DNA of 64,000 nt from Anaerocolumna sp. AGMB13025 (GCF_029689925.1 NZ_CP121445.1:4820501-4884500), one strand, 5' to 3'; counted from the first letter of the stretch, positions 44,723-54,998 are shown. The notes: generated from the letters alone by a model not told the origin. Numbers and translations are program-made.

Positions 44723-45397
44723 TTAGATATCAAGTTCCTTCATGGCATGCAGTATATGAAGTTTCATAGCTGTTTTTGCCCCTTCTGCATTTCTCTGTTC
44801 CAGAAACTCCATAATCATACGGTGGTCATTTAAGGTATCCTTAACTGCCTGCTCATTTTTAATGGAAAGGGTTACCCCTTTGTTGATTCCCTGATATATT
44901 ATAGGCATTAATTTATTCATAAACTCATTATGGGTAGCTTTTGCTATGGACTTATGAAAAGCCTGCTCCTCTTCTCTTCTGTCTTCCCCGTTAATTATTT
45001 TTTCTTCCACTTTCCTGCCATATTTTAATATCCGTTTTAATTCATTATCCGTGGCACGTTCCGTCGCATAATATGCTGCCTCCGGCTCGAATATAAGTCT
45101 TATTTCATAGATATCCTTTGCATTTACTTTAACAGTAGCAAACTCCTCCAGGACAGAATTTTCCCTTATTTTACTTGTATCTGTCACATAAGTGCCTTTT
45201 CCCCGCTGAATCTCCAATATCTCATGGGTAACCAGAATCCGGATTGCTTCCCTGAGAGTTGTTCTGCTGATTTTTAATTCAGCCGATAATTCATTTTCAT
45301 TGGGCAGTTTAGCCCCGGGAAGAAAACGCTTTTCTATTGTAATCATGGATAGAATATCATCGGCAATTCGCTCTGAGAGCATCTTTGATTTTGGCAT
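44723..45397 (-). CDS. FadR-subfamily GntR regulator
   Basis: 224 residues. The N-terminal winged helix has LPNENELSAELKISRTTLREAIRIL, the GntR recognition region. The C-terminal FCD helical domain holds the conserved metal or ligand residues Asp, His and His in EEQAFHKSIAKATHN and DHRMIMEFLEQRN. FadR-type regulators usually bind a carboxylic acid. No target gene is obvious: the nearest neighbours are ilvD, more than 750 nt away, and the SPFH gene. Confidence 0.9.
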   Translation of the reverse strand: MPKSKMLSERIADDILSMITIEKRFLPGAKLPNENELSAELKISRTTLREAIRILVTHEILEIQRGKGTYVTDTSKIRENSVLEEFATVKVNAKDIYEIRLIFEPEAAYYATERATDNELKRILKYGRKVEEKIINGEDRREEEQAFHKSIAKATHNEFMNKLMPIIYQGINKGVTLSIKNEQAVKDTLNDHRMIMEFLEQRNAEGAKTAMKLHILHAMKELDI

Positions 45398-45502
45398 AGT
45401 ATCGATTCCCTTCTGTTATATAATATCATCTTACTATATATGATGTTTTTATTCAACCCTGTTGTATGATGTCTTATACCAAAAACAAAGTAATTCCGTT
45501 TC

Positions 45503-45545
45503 AAAAAACCGGCATACTGAAACTATATCAGTTATGCCGGTTTTG
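45503..45545 (-). terminator. Terminator of the SPFH gene
   Basis: CCGGCATA pairs with TATGCCGG, with an inner CTGA/TCAG, and the minus-strand stem is followed by TTTTTT. It lies within 10 nt of the SPFH stop codon. Confidence 0.85.
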
Positions 45546-45553
45546 TACGAATA

Positions 45554-47620
45554 TTATTTTGCTTCACCCGAGGAAAACTCTTTCGAATCTGTTCCTGCTG
45601 CCTCAACCAGTTTTGTATCCTCATCTTTGTTGCTATTGTCCACTTCTCCTATTGACTGAGCTGTAACCGCCGGTCCTTTTGTAGGTTCCAGGGAAACACC
45701 CAATTTATCCAAGGTTATGAATTTTAATAGAGTATCCATCACCGTACTGCTGCCGTTATCTCCCTGTCCGCTGCTACCATTTCCCATATTAACAACGGTC
45801 TTAGGCACAATATCCACCTGAGAATTCTTTATAGCATCTGCAAGTTTATCAACAACTTCCTGAATAACCCTGTACTGGGCGCCGCCATAAGCTTTAACCT
45901 GAGCATCAATGGCCTGGGCTCTAGCAAGACCAACATTGGTTTCTTTGGAGGCTTCCGCTTCACCTTCCAGACGGATTCTGGATGAATTTGCTTTCGCCAG
46001 GGCTACAATCTGATTTGCCTCCTGCTCTGCTTTACTTGCCAAAGCGGCACCGCTGTTTCCTTCTATTTCAATTTGGATCTTAGACTTGGTTAAGAAGCTT
46101 TGCTGTTCGGCAATAGCCTGAGCCTCCCGCAAGGATTTCTCACTTTCTGCTGCTGACTGCTGTTTCTGGTAAGTAATCTTCTTTTCTTCTGCAATCTGTC
46201 TTTCCCGTAACTGGGTCAGGATATTTTCGATTTGCAGATCATTGACTGTGGTCTTTGGTGTACCAATAAGGACTTCCTCTAACTGCAGGTTATATTTCTG
46301 GAATTTTTCTTTCATTTCCATAACTGCTTTTTCTCGAATCCCACTACGTTCCTGAATCAATTCAATCAAGGTCTTAGTCTGGGCTACATCTTTAAAGTAT
46401 GCGCTAACTAACGGATCTAAGGATTGGTTTACCAGCATATTAATATCCCCGAACCTCTGGATTACCCATGGTGCCTGTTTATAATCGATATGCATAACAA
46501 CGGATAACGGCAGGGAGGGTTCAAAGGCATCCTTGGTTATAATATCCACTTCCGTCAGGTTTTCATCGTATTTATGGTCACCGGTTTCGGTTTTATTCCA
46601 TTTTAATATAATATTAGTGGTCGGAACCAATACCACTTTACCAGCATCGGTATTGAATGCGTATTTACCGGGCATTAATGGCTTTTCAAGCACACCTTTA
46701 CAGCCTTCTCCTACCAGTTCCCCGTGTTTATAATCAGCTCCGGTTGTATCTACTCCCTCCTTACCAAAGAAGGATACGACAACTCCGACAAATCCAATTG
46801 GTACAACTGTCTTGGGTCTGAATTCCACCGTCGCAAATAATCGGTTTATATAGTATGTACCATCGGTTAATACTTGAATCTGTTTACCCCTTCTGCCCCC
46901 AAGCTCCAGGAATTTCTCCGGATCCTGGAAGTTGGAATGAAAAGCTCCCACATCTTCTGCAATAATTTCACCCTGTTCCAGCGGAAGACCGTCATGAACC
47001 GTTACAATTCCCATCATATCACTGGATTCGTTGCCGTTACCCATAATTACAATGGGAGAAAATGCTCCTCTGGCTGCAAGGGTCTGCTGCATGCTGACTA
47101 ACTCGGTCCGTTCCTGTTTGTTACCAGAGCTGATTGCCTTAATATCGCTTGGTGTTATAACAATAAACTGTGCTAAATTGATAGCATAAGTACCTTCTCT
47201 AAGAATTCCTCTTTGTGGACCTCTCTGTCCTCCATTTTGCAAAAATCCACGGACATCCTGAAAATTATTAGCTTCTAAAACTACTTTACCAAGGGTCTGA
47301 ACCGGTGACAAAGGCTTACCGTCTCTGGCAAATATATAGGCGATCTGACCTTGAGGAATTGTGATTAAGGGATACTTATGGATTTTATACATTAAAACTG
47401 ATTTAAAATGTATACCTCCACGGAGCAAATCCGGTGAGTATCCCGCTTCCCCGTTCAGCGCAATAATAGAATCCTTTAAGGAACCTTTCATACTCCACCA
47501 TTTTTCGATTACAGCAACTTCATCGGAATCAATTACCCTTAAACCTAAAATCTTAAAAATAATCAGGTAAATCAATATGACTGCACCAACGACAGCCCCA
47601 ATTACATAATATAAAACCAT
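45554..47620 (-). CDS. SPFH/band-7 domain membrane protein
   Basis: 688 residues. An N-terminal membrane helix (about 2-22) is followed by an SPFH-type region in two parts and a long helical, Glu/Ala/Gln-rich segment (about 470-620, including LREAQAIAEQQSFLTKSKIQ) that should form a coiled coil. The C-terminal tail is acidic. These features match flotillin/prohibitin-like scaffolds that organise membrane domains. I chose ATG 47618-47620 after GAGGAGATG; an upstream extension of 57 residues has no ribosome site. The role in this cell is unknown. Confidence 0.85.
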   Translation of the reverse strand: MVLYYVIGAVVGAVILIYLIIFKILGLRVIDSDEVAVIEKWWSMKGSLKDSIIALNGEAGYSPDLLRGGIHFKSVLMYKIHKYPLITIPQGQIAYIFARDGKPLSPVQTLGKVVLEANNFQDVRGFLQNGGQRGPQRGILREGTYAINLAQFIVITPSDIKAISSGNKQERTELVSMQQTLAARGAFSPIVIMGNGNESSDMMGIVTVHDGLPLEQGEIIAEDVGAFHSNFQDPEKFLELGGRRGKQIQVLTDGTYYINRLFATVEFRPKTVVPIGFVGVVVSFFGKEGVDTTGADYKHGELVGEGCKGVLEKPLMPGKYAFNTDAGKVVLVPTTNIILKWNKTETGDHKYDENLTEVDIITKDAFEPSLPLSVVMHIDYKQAPWVIQRFGDINMLVNQSLDPLVSAYFKDVAQTKTLIELIQERSGIREKAVMEMKEKFQKYNLQLEEVLIGTPKTTVNDLQIENILTQLRERQIAEEKKITYQKQQSAAESEKSLREAQAIAEQQSFLTKSKIQIEIEGNSGAALASKAEQEANQIVALAKANSSRIRLEGEAEASKETNVGLARAQAIDAQVKAYGGAQYRVIQEVVDKLADAIKNSQVDIVPKTVVNMGNGSSGQGDNGSSTVMDTLLKFITLDKLGVSLEPTKGPAVTAQSIGEVDNSNKDEDTKLVEAAGTDSKEFSSGEAK

Positions 47621-47822
47621 AAAACCATCTCCTCTTCGGTTTTTATAAATATATGAAATTACAGGTCTAATCATACTCCGTATAAAATAGAAAAACAATG
47701 ACAGAATGCACGAAAAAAGGAGATAAAAGGACCGTATTCTGCACAAAACAGACTCCGGTCCCTGGACATATTTATTCATAAACTTATACAAAAAAGTAAC
47801 AACTGGAATTCCAAATCAACTA

Positions 47823-49013
47823 CTATTTTACCTTAAATAACTTTCTTGCGATTCCCACCATGGGTTTATATAAAATACCCTCCATCTCTTTGCTTACTAC
47901 CTTTAACTGGGAACGAATCGCTATATTCTGCGGACAATGGGTCTCACATTTTCCACAGTCCTTACATTGTGAGGCATTGGCCGGTTGTTTAGACAGGGCA
48001 CCTAAGGTTTGGAGGTATTTCCAGCGCATGGACTTGTCATTTAACAGGTATTTATCATTATAAACTGAGAAACAGCCGGGAATATCCACCCCTGCCGGAC
48101 ATGGCATGCAATAGCCGCAGGCGGTACAGGGTATTTTTGTCTTTTCCCGCATAACAGTTTTTACCTTTTCAAAGATTTCCAGTTCCTCCTTACTTAAAGA
48201 GTCCGCTTTGGTTTCACTTGCAATACGGAGGTTATCTGCAATCTGCTCTTCGGTACTCATACCGGATAATAAAACAGTAACTTCCGGATGATTCCATACC
48301 CATTTTAGCGCCCACTCAGCCGGGGAACGGTTTGGATCATAGCTATTAAAGGTTTTGGTTACTTCACTTGGCAGATTATTCACTAATTTACCGCCCCGCA
48401 AAGGCTCCATAACAATTACCGGAATTCCTAAACTTGCGGCAAGTTTAAGGCCTGACTTGGTTGCCTGGTTATTTTCATCCATGTAATTATACTGGATTTG
48501 GCAGAAATCCCAGGAGTAAGCCTTAACAATCTTTTCAAAATCTGCTTTTCCTCCATGAAAGGAAAAACCGATATTCTTAATCGTACCTTCCGCTTTTAAG
48601 CCCTCCAGCCATTCCATAACACCAAGGGACGCAAGCCGGTCATAACTAGGTTTATCCGTCAGCATGTGAAGTAAATAGTAATCAATATAATCTGTCTTAA
48701 GCCTGGATAGCTGTGTGGCAAAAATTTTCTTGGCATTGTCTAACTTATTTACCATAAAAGGCGGCAGCTTTGTTGCAATTTTGACTCGTTCCCGGTATCC
48801 TCCCGATAAAGCGGAACCTAAAAAGGATTCACTTTTCCCGCCGTGATAGATATAGGCAGTGTCAAAGTAATTCACGCCTTTTTCAATGGCGTCCCGAACC
48901 ATAGCAGTAGCTCTTGGCTCATCAATACCTCCGCCCTTGGTCGGGAAACGCATACATCCAAAACCAAGGATTGACAATTCATCTCCGTTTTTGTTGTTCA
49001 CTCTTGTCATCAT
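47823..49013 (-). CDS. Aldo/keto reductase with C-terminal ferredoxin domain
   Basis: 396 residues. The first 280 form an aldo/keto-reductase barrel: GFGCMRFPT at the start, FDTAYIYHGGKSE with the catalytic Asp and Tyr, and a Lys in IATKLPPF. The C-terminal part has two [4Fe-4S] motifs, CTACGYCMPCP and CKDCGKCETHCPQ, joined by a helix. Fusions of this kind are frequent in anaerobes and probably exchange electrons with ferredoxin or NAD(P)H. The substrate is unknown. The gene is monocistronic. Confidence 0.92.
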   Translation of the reverse strand: MMTRVNNKNGDELSILGFGCMRFPTKGGGIDEPRATAMVRDAIEKGVNYFDTAYIYHGGKSESFLGSALSGGYRERVKIATKLPPFMVNKLDNAKKIFATQLSRLKTDYIDYYLLHMLTDKPSYDRLASLGVMEWLEGLKAEGTIKNIGFSFHGGKADFEKIVKAYSWDFCQIQYNYMDENNQATKSGLKLAASLGIPVIVMEPLRGGKLVNNLPSEVTKTFNSYDPNRSPAEWALKWVWNHPEVTVLLSGMSTEEQIADNLRIASETKADSLSKEELEIFEKVKTVMREKTKIPCTACGYCMPCPAGVDIPGCFSVYNDKYLLNDKSMRWKYLQTLGALSKQPANASQCKDCGKCETHCPQNIAIRSQLKVVSKEMEGILYKPMVGIARKLFKVK

Positions 49014-49486
49014 AATCCATTACTCCTCGCTTTGCTTAAAATAATAATTTTATTCTTTTTTATCTCTTTCGTTTCGTACAAGTGTTTTATGTATTCATGT
49101 ATTATAACATTTTGCTGTATATATGTTAATACGATTTGGGGGCAGCTTAAAAATTTAATAGAATGATTATAAAAAATACAGATTCATTCATAAGATTATT
49201 CAAATATTAACGAGGATATTAATGAGGATACAAAAGCGGATATTAAAATACGGATATCAAAAGATAATATTACTTTTTGAATGAAAATGATTAATTACAC
49301 CTGAAAAAGATGTATTATTCAAATCAAGATGATAGAGTTAACTTATTGATATTATTACTGTGGATTTTACATAACTTAATTCACTTCACAATAAGAGAAT
49401 TTTGCCAGATTGAATTTAAAAGATTTGACAATAATAGTATTAGTCAAAGGTTTATAAAAAAGTTAAACAATTATGGAGGCGTGAAT
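49014..49486. other. Gene-free stretch before the FMN-binding lipoprotein
   Basis: AT-rich divergent spacer. A plus-strand open frame continuous with the lipoprotein gene (from 49310) is not supported as coding because the signal peptide starts at 49487. It includes the short repeat at 49203-49272. Confidence 0.45.
49203..49272. repeat. Short degenerate repeat (12-15 nt unit)
   Basis: About five loose copies of a GCGGATATTAAAA-like unit occur in the divergent spacer. It is weaker than the other arrays. Confidence 0.5.
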
Positions 49487-49879
49487 ATGGAATTTAAATT
49501 TTGTTATCTAAGAAAACGATGCGTCATATTGATAAGCGTTTTGGGGTTACTGTTAACTGGGTGTAATTACCGGGATTCCAAAGATCCGGCCAACAAAAAA
49601 TTTTCTGCCACTGTAGCTGGATATGGCGGTGATGTTACCGTAGAGGTAACTGCTACTGAAAACGGTAAAATCGGTTCTCTAAAAGTGGACGCCCCAAATG
49701 AAACTCCCGATATCGGCGGTACTGCTGCTCCCAGAGTAGCCAAAACGATTGTAGCCAATCAAAGTCTTTCCATAGACACCATATCTGGGGCAACTATTAC
49801 CTGTAATGCGGTTTTAAATGCCGCGGAAATAGCATTAAGACAGGCCGGACTTGATACTGAGGCTCTAAAGAAGAAGTAA
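49487..49879 (+). CDS. FMN-binding-domain lipoprotein
   Basis: 130 residues. The lipoprotein signal peptide ends LLLTGC with Cys26 as the lipid anchor. The rest is a single FMN-binding domain of the NqrC/RnfG type; SGAT at 100-103 (DTISGATIT) is the site where FMN is covalently attached in relatives. It should be a small extracytoplasmic electron carrier. GGAGG lies 7 nt before ATG 49487. No flavin transferase or Rnf genes are visible nearby. Confidence 0.88.
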   Translation: MEFKFCYLRKRCVILISVLGLLLTGCNYRDSKDPANKKFSATVAGYGGDVTVEVTATENGKIGSLKVDAPNETPDIGGTAAPRVAKTIVANQSLSIDTISGATITCNAVLNAAEIALRQAGLDTEALKKK

Positions 49880-50100
49880 TTACAGCAGCTGAAATCATTA
49901 ACCCACCAGGTTGAGCATAAATGTCAGAAAGGTTTTACTCTTCTAAAACTTGGCTGGTCTGATGGATACAGCTTCACATTCACTACACTTTTTTTCTATT
50001 GTCGGATTAGGTCATCTTAATTCCTTTTCTGTCAATCAATCCCCCTGTATTGCTAGTACATTTTTTAGTCAAGTGGTATTACTACCACTTGCGGCTTACA

Positions 50101-50382
50101 TTAGATTTTTTCAGCCACTTCCCTATATGCATTCCAGTAATCCTGGTCAGTTACTTCTTGATCGGGAGCTTTTTTACTTTCAATCAAAAAAATAGTGCTA
50201 CCGTTAAGTTCTTCAATTTCTGGATTAACAAAATATCTGTCATGTACCTCTCCAGTAATGCTAATACCGGTTTCCTGATTAACTCTAATTGCTTCCGTGT
50301 TCCATACATCTCCAATAATAGCATTTGTGTAGTATTGGGGATCAAGTCCAAAAAATGAAATGGTATAACTTTTTGTTTCCAT
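50101..50382 (-). CDS. Hypothetical protein
   Basis: 93 residues, soluble and acidic, with a good AGGGGTG ribosome site 4 nt before the ATG. It contains FFGLDPQYYTNAII, GISITGEVHDRYFVNPEIEELNG and DQDYWNAYREVAEKI. I do not recognise a family. A plus-strand open frame of similar length overlaps it but has no ribosome site. Confidence 0.6.
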   Translation of the reverse strand: METKSYTISFFGLDPQYYTNAIIGDVWNTEAIRVNQETGISITGEVHDRYFVNPEIEELNGSTIFLIESKKAPDQEVTDQDYWNAYREVAEKI

Positions 50383-50676
50383 GATTCACCCCTAATATAT
50401 CTTTAAACCAATATATGCCTCTCAGTCAAAATAGTTAAATCCTATTTTACTGCACAAAAAAACTACCGACTGATATTAATACTTGGTAGTTTATGTATTT
50501 AAAAATGAATAGTTTTACGGAAGTCAAAAAGAAGTCAAGCCACAAAAAAGGAATAGTAAGATATCATAAAACCCAGTATTTATGCCTGTCCCAGCCATGG
50601 AAAATAATGCTTTACTTTACGACTTTATCGTGTTAAAATTGTACTATTAGAATAACACTGATCAGGAGATGGAAAT

Positions 50677-50982
50677 ATGAGCAAAAATATAAGAACCTCT
50701 GCTGTGGACCATTTATTTGAAGCAATCTTAAGTTTAAAAGATTCGGAAGAATGTTATACCTTCTTTGAAGATATTTGTACGGTGAATGAGCTTTTATCAT
50801 TATCTCAGCGTTTTGAAGTTGCACGTATGCTCCGTAATCACAAGACATATCTCGAAATTGCAGAAAAAACCGGTGCTTCCACCGCAACAATCAGCAGGGT
50901 AAACCGTTCTCTTAACTACGGTAAAGACGGTTACGATATGGTCTTCTCCAGAATATCCGAGATAAAAGATGGCAATGAATAA
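50677..50982 (+). CDS. YerC/YecD-type TrpR-like DNA-binding protein
   Basis: 101 residues. The region LLSLSQRFEVARMLRNHKTYLEIAEKTGAS matches the TrpR/YerC helix-turn-helix, followed by TATISRVNRSLNYG, the recognition helix typical of the YerC/YecD family. Unlike TrpR no clear tryptophan-binding residue can be named, and the target is unknown. CAGGAGATG precedes the start. A strong terminator lies 190 nt downstream. Confidence 0.88.
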   Translation: MSKNIRTSAVDHLFEAILSLKDSEECYTFFEDICTVNELLSLSQRFEVARMLRNHKTYLEIAEKTGASTATISRVNRSLNYGKDGYDMVFSRISEIKDGNE

Positions 50983-50986
50983 TGCA

Positions 50987-51117
50987 AGTACAGTCCTGCG
51001 TAAGTTTAGCTTCTTTACCTGATATTTACTCTAAGGCAAGGCGGAGGAATGTGACGTGGCGGCGACTATCTTGCTTTACGACTACACTACATTGGTGTCG
51101 ACAATGGGTACTGTACT
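50987..51117. repeat. GC-richer extragenic element with terminal inverted repeats
   Basis: AGTACAGT (50987-50994) and ACTGTACT (51110-51117) bound a 131-bp non-coding stretch that is clearly richer in G and C than its surroundings, with GGCAAGGCGG and GTGGCGGCG inside. It may be a small mobile or structured element. Confidence 0.45.
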
Positions 51118-51169
51118 AAGTGAAATCTATACAAGCTGTACTAACTGTAATAAAAGACATGATATAAGC

Positions 51170-51206
51170 AAAACCCTCCATACGGTTCAGCGTGTGGAGG
51201 GTTTTT
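51170..51206 (+). terminator. Strong terminator after yerC
   Basis: ACCCTCCA and TGGAGGGT form an 8-bp core with an extended A/T stem around a short loop, followed by TTTTT on the plus strand. T-rich sequence on both sides allows bidirectional use. Confidence 0.9.
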
Positions 51207-51404
51207 ACATCTTATTGGTTCCAATATTTTATTAAACAAATTTATTACACTTATATATAGTTCACATTATTTTATAATTCATATATTTTTCAATTCACAT
51301 AATTTATGGATTCCTATTTATATTAAATCACATAATTTTGTCTCTGATATTTTATTAGTTCACATTATTTATTGGTTTTGTAATTATAATAAATCCTTAT
51401 AACA
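51207..51404. other. AT-rich spacer
   Basis: Nothing coding; loose repeats of a TTCACATTATTT-type motif are visible. Confidence 0.4.
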
Positions 51405-52025
51405 TTAATCTTTTTTCTTGTCTTTCTTAGGCTTCTCTAAGATAGATTCATCAATTAACTTTTCAATCATCTGCTTTTTTACATATACATCAAAACTCAG
51501 CATACATATAAAAGAAAAAGTATTTAAAAATTCTTTTTCTTCTTCGGATTCTACATTCGAAAAAGTCTCTCTGGATTTGTTATACTTTCGGATAACATCT
51601 TTTAACAGATTGTCCATCTGATCCCGCTCATAACTAAATACCTCTTTATAAATTGCTTCTAAGCCGATATCAGAACCTTTGCCGTAATACTTTTCCGTAA
51701 GGGGATTAAAGATGTGCTGAATATCACTAATAGTCAAAATATTTTTAAAATAATATATAAAAATCAATAATAGAATATGTTCTTTGGAGTATTTCTTTTT
51801 ATTAGGCGGAGGTAACAATTCATTTTTGGTATAATTATTAATCATGGTTTTGGTTAGAAGCTTATCTTCACTAAACCGCTTGGAAGATTTTAGATGCTCA
51901 TCCATAAATGTGGTGACCTGATCCATGTATAAATCAATATTAGGAATCTCATCCGGATTAATATAATCCAATTTTCTGATGCTGTCAATTAAGCTTTGTA
52001 AGTAATCTTGATTACTAGAATCCAC
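51405..52025 (-). CDS. DUF1836 family protein
   Basis: 206 residues from GTG 52023-52025; AGGAGAGG lies 8 nt before it, whereas the earlier in-frame GTG falls inside this site. The family signature LTKTMINNYTKNELLPPP then KKKYSKEHILLLIFIYYFK is clear and resembles a MerR-like helix-turn-helix, so it may bind DNA. The C-terminus is very basic. Function of DUF1836 is not established. Confidence 0.85.
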   Translation of the reverse strand: MDSSNQDYLQSLIDSIRKLDYINPDEIPNIDLYMDQVTTFMDEHLKSSKRFSEDKLLTKTMINNYTKNELLPPPNKKKYSKEHILLLIFIYYFKNILTISDIQHIFNPLTEKYYGKGSDIGLEAIYKEVFSYERDQMDNLLKDVIRKYNKSRETFSNVESEEEKEFLNTFSFICMLSFDVYVKKQMIEKLIDESILEKPKKDKKKD

Positions 52026-52274
52026 TATTATCACCTCTCCTGTTCATTATATAGTATTTAATACTATATGTAAACATATATTTCACTTTATCATTCATAA
52101 CTTTTTCCTTTCCTGCTTATTACGATATATTTCGCAACCGTTTCCTTTGACCGGAGTTCATCATAACTCTTAATAATGCATAAATATTAAACCTGCGCTG
52201 AAGTGGAAAAAATCATGAGCTAAGAGTGTGCACGAATTAACTACTAAATCATATATTAACATTGAGGTGATTCT

Positions 52275-52478
52275 ATGTCTTCGGAAGAATTAGCAGCTTT
52301 GGCAGCTTCCCTGGCAATTGCAATAGCAAAGGATAAAAGTACGGATGAAATTGACTTAATCGCAGTACTCCTGGCGCAAATCGGTACTACCTTAGGAACA
52401 ATATCCCTTCAAAGGAAAAGACTGAATCCAAACAAGGATTCCGCTACTTCACCAAATATACCGCCTGTTATTCTGTAA
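52275..52478 (+). CDS. Small clostridial protein (DUF6774-like)
   Basis: 67 residues beginning MSSEELAALAASLAIAIAKD. A GAGGTGATTCT ribosome site precedes the ATG. The Ala-rich first helix followed by DEIDLIAVLLAQIG is typical of a group of small proteins common in Clostridia; I recall it as DUF6774 but cannot verify that. No function is known. Confidence 0.65.
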   Translation: MSSEELAALAASLAIAIAKDKSTDEIDLIAVLLAQIGTTLGTISLQRKRLNPNKDSATSPNIPPVIL

Positions 52479-52649
52479 GGTATTAACGAAGGTCAAATAC
52501 CTAAAAAGTATGGGTTGTACTGACTATAGTTTCATGATATAATATAAACATATGTTTGCAATTAACCGGCGGATTGTTTGACAGTTTACCGGTTATCGTT
52601 ATGAAATGATAGAACGTACTATGAATACATAAGTCAGGTGGTAAAAAAC

Positions 52650-54998
52650 ATGAGTATATATGATACCCTCAATAAAGAACAGCGAATTGCAGTAGAACAT
52701 GATAAAGGTCCTTTACTTATTTTAGCTGGTGCAGGTTCTGGTAAGACCCGTGTTTTGACACATCGGATCGCGTATCTGATGGAACATAAGGATGTAAATC
52801 CCTGGAATATATTAGCTTTGACATTTACGAATAAAGCAGCCAGTGAAATGAGAGAACGTGTCGATAAAATTGTGGGTTATGGTTCTGAAAATATCTGGGT
52901 CAGTACCTTTCATTCCACCTGTGTTAAGATACTCAGAAGATGGATTGACCATATCGGATATGACCGCAGTTTTACCATATATGATACGGATGACCAAAAA
53001 GCTTTAATGAGAGAAGTATGCAAGCATTTAAATATTGACACCAAGACATTAAAGGAACGTTCCCTCCTTTCCATTATCTCTTCCGCCAAGGATGAACTTA
53101 TCTCCCCAGAGGAATATGAACTGCGTGCCGTCGGGGATTATAATAAGCAGAAATTTGCCGGTGTATATAAGGAATATCAGAGACGCTTAAGATCCAATAA
53201 TGCCCTGGATTTTGATGATCTTATATGTAAAACGGTGGAATTATTTGAAACCAGTAAGGAAGCCCTAAGCTATTACCAGAACCGTTTTCATTATATTATG
53301 GTAGACGAGTACCAGGATACGAATACCGCACAGTTTAAATTAATCAGTCTGATGGCAAATGGCATCAATGGAGAGGGAAGCAGAGAACACAACCTCTGTG
53401 TAGTCGGCGATGACGACCAGTCCATCTATAAATTCCGGGGTGCCAATATTTATAACATCCTTAACTTTGAAAAGGAATACCCCAGTGCCAAAGTAATCAA
53501 ATTGGAGCAGAATTACCGGTCTACCAAGCGAATTTTAGAAGCTGCCAATGAAGTAATCAGTAATAATTTAGGAAGAAAAGAGAAGGCTTTATGGACGGAT
53601 AATGCAGAAGGAGAACCAGTCCACTTTACCCAGTTTGAACATGACTATGAAGAGGCAGATAGTATTGTCAGCGAAATAGCATCTACTGTTTCTTCCGGCG
53701 AAGCCTCTTTTCAGGACTTTGCCATATTGTACCGTACCAATGCCCAATCCCGTGTTTTCGAAGAAAAATTAGTACTTAAGAATATACCCTATAAGATTAT
53801 TGGAAGTATCAATTTCTATGCCAGAAAAGAAATTAAGGATCTGCTTGCTTATCTGAAAACTATTGATAACGGTTTGGACAACCTGGCTGTAAAACGTATT
53901 ATCAATGTACCAAAGCGCGGTATCGGTCTGGCCAGCATTGATAAGATCGATGAATACGCATTTAAGAACGGTATTAGTTTTTATGCTGCTTTAAAGCAGG
54001 CGGACTATATTCCTTCCCTGGGACGGGCTGCCGCTAAAATCTCCTCTTTTGTCAGTTTGATTGAAATCTTAAAATCCAAGATGTCTTCGACAGAATATAG
54101 TCTTACCGACTTAATGGAGGAGATTCTTGAAGCTACGGACTATATCAGTACAATAGAAGCACAGGACCTAGAAGATGCCGAAGACCGCATTGAAATAATC
54201 GGTGAATTAAAAAGTAAAATCAAAATCTATGAAGAGAATGCCCTTGAACAGCCGACTTTAAGCGAATTTCTGGAAGAAGTTGCACTGGTATCGGATATTG
54301 ATAATCTCACAGAAGACAATAATATGGTAGTTCTTATGACTTTGCACAGTGCAAAGGGTCTAGAATTTCCTTATGTCTATTTATGCGGTATGGAGGAAGG
54401 CATATTCCCAAGTTATATGTCGATCCATGCGGATAATCCAGAAACAGAGATTGAAGAAGAACGCAGGCTGTGCTATGTAGGAATTACCAGGGCTATGAAG
54501 CGTCTGGGTTTAAGCGCTGCCTCCCAGCGGATGCTGCGAGGTGAGACTCAATTTAACAGGCCATCCAGATTTATTAATGAGATTCCCAGATATTTATTAA
54601 CGATGGAGCGCAATCCCTTTAAGACGAATTCTTTAAAAAGTAATTCCTATATGAGTTTATCGGATTCCAATGATAGATTCCGCAAGTCAGGGGGTACCTC
54701 TGGAGGAAGTCCGTACAAAGCACCTGACGGTAGAATAGGCGGCAGTACCAGTAACAATAAATTAAATGATTCGATTTTTCAAAAACCTTATGGAATTACA
54801 ACTCCCAGAGAATTTGAAGGTAAAAATCTAGGTAAAATTGACTATGGAATTGGTGATACCGTACAGCATATTAAATTTGGTGTTGGGATTGTAACGAATA
54901 TCAATTCCGGCGGTAAAGACTATGAAGTTACGGTAGATTTTAGTAATTTTGGCATCAAAAAAATGTTGGCTTCTTTTGCAAAATTAAAAAAGTTGTAG
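52650..54998 (+). CDS. pcrA: ATP-dependent DNA helicase PcrA
   Basis: 782 residues, the full PcrA/UvrD set of motifs: LAGAGSGKTR (26-34), LTFTNKAASEMRER, VDEYQDTNTAQ, VGDDDQSIYKFRGA, LEQNYRST, TLHSAKGLEFPYVYLCG and VGITRAMKRLGLSA. A linker leads to a C-terminal tudor-like domain (GIGDTVQHIKFGVGIVTNI) that in PcrA contacts RNA polymerase. AGGTGG precedes ATG 52650. It works in repair and in clearing replication and transcription conflicts. This copy has the canonical PcrA length, so I assign the name here and not to the paralogue at 39565. Confidence 0.93.
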   Translation: MSIYDTLNKEQRIAVEHDKGPLLILAGAGSGKTRVLTHRIAYLMEHKDVNPWNILALTFTNKAASEMRERVDKIVGYGSENIWVSTFHSTCVKILRRWIDHIGYDRSFTIYDTDDQKALMREVCKHLNIDTKTLKERSLLSIISSAKDELISPEEYELRAVGDYNKQKFAGVYKEYQRRLRSNNALDFDDLICKTVELFETSKEALSYYQNRFHYIMVDEYQDTNTAQFKLISLMANGINGEGSREHNLCVVGDDDQSIYKFRGANIYNILNFEKEYPSAKVIKLEQNYRSTKRILEAANEVISNNLGRKEKALWTDNAEGEPVHFTQFEHDYEEADSIVSEIASTVSSGEASFQDFAILYRTNAQSRVFEEKLVLKNIPYKIIGSINFYARKEIKDLLAYLKTIDNGLDNLAVKRIINVPKRGIGLASIDKIDEYAFKNGISFYAALKQADYIPSLGRAAAKISSFVSLIEILKSKMSSTEYSLTDLMEEILEATDYISTIEAQDLEDAEDRIEIIGELKSKIKIYEENALEQPTLSEFLEEVALVSDIDNLTEDNNMVVLMTLHSAKGLEFPYVYLCGMEEGIFPSYMSIHADNPETEIEEERRLCYVGITRAMKRLGLSAASQRMLRGETQFNRPSRFINEIPRYLLTMERNPFKTNSLKSNSYMSLSDSNDRFRKSGGTSGGSPYKAPDGRIGGSTSNNKLNDSIFQKPYGITTPREFEGKNLGKIDYGIGDTVQHIKFGVGIVTNINSGGKDYEVTVDFSNFGIKKMLASFAKLKKL

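Noticed and set aside
50050..50358. 102-codon plus-strand frame
   Set aside because: It overlaps the better supported minus-strand gene at 50101-50382, which has a proper ribosome site.
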